Of a stretch of 6,822 bases of DNA, positions 5,713 through 6,822 are shown in pieces (the first letter of the stretch is position 1; each line of letters opens with the position of its first letter). Source of the DNA: Acidobacteriota bacterium (GTDB lineage: Bacteria; Acidobacteriota; Vicinamibacteria; Vicinamibacterales; UBA8438); contig DQEK01000401.1 of the NCBI GenBank assembly GCA_003533545.1, positions 10,895 through 17,716 of the forward strand, read 5' to 3'. The translations under genes were made by a program, and so were the position numbers. The notes beneath the pieces are model-generated. The model had not been told where the DNA came from. It ran no database searches and saw only the letters and a program-made list of their open reading frames with translations.

Positions 5713-6800
5713 TGGCTCAAATTCGAAATTACCTGGTCCCAAAAAATAAACCTTGGTCGCGACGAGCGTGGTTGCGTCTGGCCGGCCTCGGTTCGTTGAC
5801 AGGGGGTGTGGCGGCCGTCTCGCAGGTGACCGCTGGTGAACAGCGACCACCAGCCGTCGCGTCGATGCCTGACCACCGGGGTAGCGCAATGGGACCGGTT
5901 GGTCGAGTATCGACGGAACTCTTTGACCCGACTCGGTTCCTGCGCGCCTGGAATTTTTCGGATCTCGCGGCTGATGAGCGCGCGCGCTTCTACCGGGAAA
6001 CGCCGAGGTCCAACGGAACGATGCTTCGGGAATACGAAATCTTCGCTGTCGATCGAGAGGTCGAGATCGCGCCCGGCGTGTTTTTTCCGGCGTGGACCTA
6101 CAACGGTCAGGTGCCAGGGCCGACGATCCGGGCCACTGCGGGGGACCAGCTCCGCATCAATTTTGTTAACCAAGGGTCACACCCCCACACGCTGCACTTT
6201 CACGGCTGGCATTCACCAGACATGGACGGTTCGCTGCCGGCCCACCAAGTGTTGCCAGACGAGCGTTTCGTCTACGAATTTGAAGCAGACCCGTTTGGCC
6301 TGCACCTCTACCACTGCCACGCCAATCCGTTGAAGCGCCACATTCACAAGGGTCTTTATGGCGCGGTCATCATCGACCCGCCATCAGAAACGCCCCGGCC
6401 CCCCGCCGACGAGTTGGTGATGGTACTGAACGCCTTCGACACCAATTTTGACGCCGAGAATGAGGTGTATGCCGCTAATACCGTGGCTAGTTTCTACATG
6501 CAAGAACCCATCCGGGTGAAGGTTGGCCAACTGGTGCGTATCTACGTCGTCAACCTGACCGAGTTCGACCTAGTCAATAGCATGCATCTCCACGGCATGT
6601 TTTTCGATGTGTTTCGAACCGGCACCACCATGGTCCCATCCGAGTCCACCGACACCATCATGCTATGCCAGGGGGAGCGGGCGATTCTCGAGACCACGTT
6701 TCGGTATCCGGGTGAGTTCATGTTCCACGCCCATCAGAGCGAATTCGCGGAGCTGGGTTGGATGGGTCTATTCCGAGCGGAGGACCAGCATGCCACCTAG
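5712..6800 (+). CDS. Tat-exported two-domain multicopper oxidase, type-1 copper in domain 1
   Basis: This exported oxidase should pass electrons from a substrate (a metal ion or phenolic) through a type-1 copper to a trinuclear copper centre that reduces oxygen to water. A Tat signal is visible: S16-R-R-A-W-L21, hydrophobic stretch about 23-38, likely cleavage after about 41. Domain 1 (about 105-225) has PHTLHFHGWH (158-167), HCH (201-203) and HIHKGLYG (210-217). Domain 2 (about 232-355) has HLHG (292-295) and FHAHQSEFAELGWMG (338-352). The eight trinuclear histidines are all present: 162, 164, 201, 203, 292, 294, 339, 341. Predicted type-1 ligands are His159, Cys202 and His210, with Leu215 at the axial place. 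Domain 2 lacks the cysteine, matching a two-domain oxidase with its only type-1 site in domain 1. At 362 residues it is complete; such enzymes form trimers. NirK is excluded by the full trinuclear set. The substrate is unknown. Confidence 0.93.
   Translation: MAQIRNYLVPKNKPWSRRAWLRLAGLGSLTGGVAAVSQVTAGEQRPPAVASMPDHRGSAMGPVGRVSTELFDPTRFLRAWNFSDLAADERARFYRETPRSNGTMLREYEIFAVDREVEIAPGVFFPAWTYNGQVPGPTIRATAGDQLRINFVNQGSHPHTLHFHGWHSPDMDGSLPAHQVLPDERFVYEFEADPFGLHLYHCHANPLKRHIHKGLYGAVIIDPPSETPRPPADELVMVLNAFDTNFDAENEVYAANTVASFYMQEPIRVKVGQLVRIYVVNLTEFDLVNSMHLHGMFFDVFRTGTTMVPSESTDTIMLCQGERAILETTFRYPGEFMFHAHQSEFAELGWMGLFRAEDQHAT
6779..6783 (+). promoter_or_regulatory. strong ribosome-binding site for the gene after the oxidase
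   Basis: GGAGG ends six bases before an ATG at 6790. It is the best Shine-Dalgarno match I noticed in the window, it lies within the oxidase coding sequence, and it decides the start of the next gene. Confidence 0.7.
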
Positions 6801-6822
6801 TGGCATCCGCGGTACACGCGGG
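6790..6822 (+). CDS. start of the next gene, cut by window end
   Basis: An ATG at 6790-6792, six bases after GGAGG, opens a frame that overlaps the oxidase stop (6798-6800) by 11 bases and stays open to the window end for 11 codons, reading MPPSGIRGTRG. The overlap and strong ribosome-binding site suggest translational coupling with the oxidase and hence a shared function. Too little is visible to name it. From the metal-repressor context a metal transporter or second metalloprotein would be plausible, but that is a guess. Confidence 0.55.
   Translation, partial: MPPSGIRGTRG

Overview
The window is about 6.8 kb of GC-rich bacterial DNA with mostly ordinary chromosomal genes and no phage, IS, CRISPR, tRNA or rRNA signal. 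Several starts look like TTG or GTG. The exported copper oxidase carries a Tat signal. The gene set (argH, a deoxyhypusine-synthase-like protein, a QueD-type pterin synthase, and an uncharacterised protein with a CxxC N-terminus and an Arg/Gly-rich tail) reminds me of Acidobacteriota, perhaps Vicinamibacteria. That placement is an impression from gene content, not something the sequence proves.

Layout. (1) 3-1388 (+): argininosuccinate lyase, the last step of arginine synthesis, with its extreme N-terminus cut by the window edge. (2) 1389-1720: a 332-base gap with a foldable 50-base element near its 3' end. (3) 1721-2389 (+): an unrecognised 222-residue protein with a zinc-ribbon-like N-terminus and a long, basic, disordered RG-rich tail, probably nucleic-acid binding. 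(4) 2504-2722 (+): a probable small protein with two membrane segments. (5) 3026-4192 (+): a deoxyhypusine-synthase-family enzyme that keeps the catalytic lysine but has changed several spermidine-binding positions, so a polyamine-type reaction other than eIF5A modification is likely. (6) 4193-4526: a second long gap with no convincing gene. (7) 4527-4967 (+): QueD/6-pyruvoyl-tetrahydropterin synthase family. (8) 4972-5637 (-): a DtxR/MntR-family metal-dependent repressor, convergent with queD and only four bases from it. (9) 5712-6800 (+): a Tat-exported two-domain multicopper oxidase. (10) 6790-6822 (+): the start of a further gene that overlaps the oxidase stop and has a strong ribosome-binding site.

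The most coherent unit is the right-hand third. A metal-sensing repressor and a multicopper oxidase diverge from a compact intergenic region. That region holds face-to-face promoters and a 16-base inverted repeat, TTTTGA-ATAG-TCAAAA, placed to shut both. The oxidase is probably translationally coupled to the unseen next gene. I read this as a metal-homeostasis module (Mn, Fe, Cu or Zn) in which an exported oxidase works with the downstream product. The left part is a loose series of one-gene units with long leaders rather than an operon. No intrinsic terminator with a clear U-tract was found anywhere.
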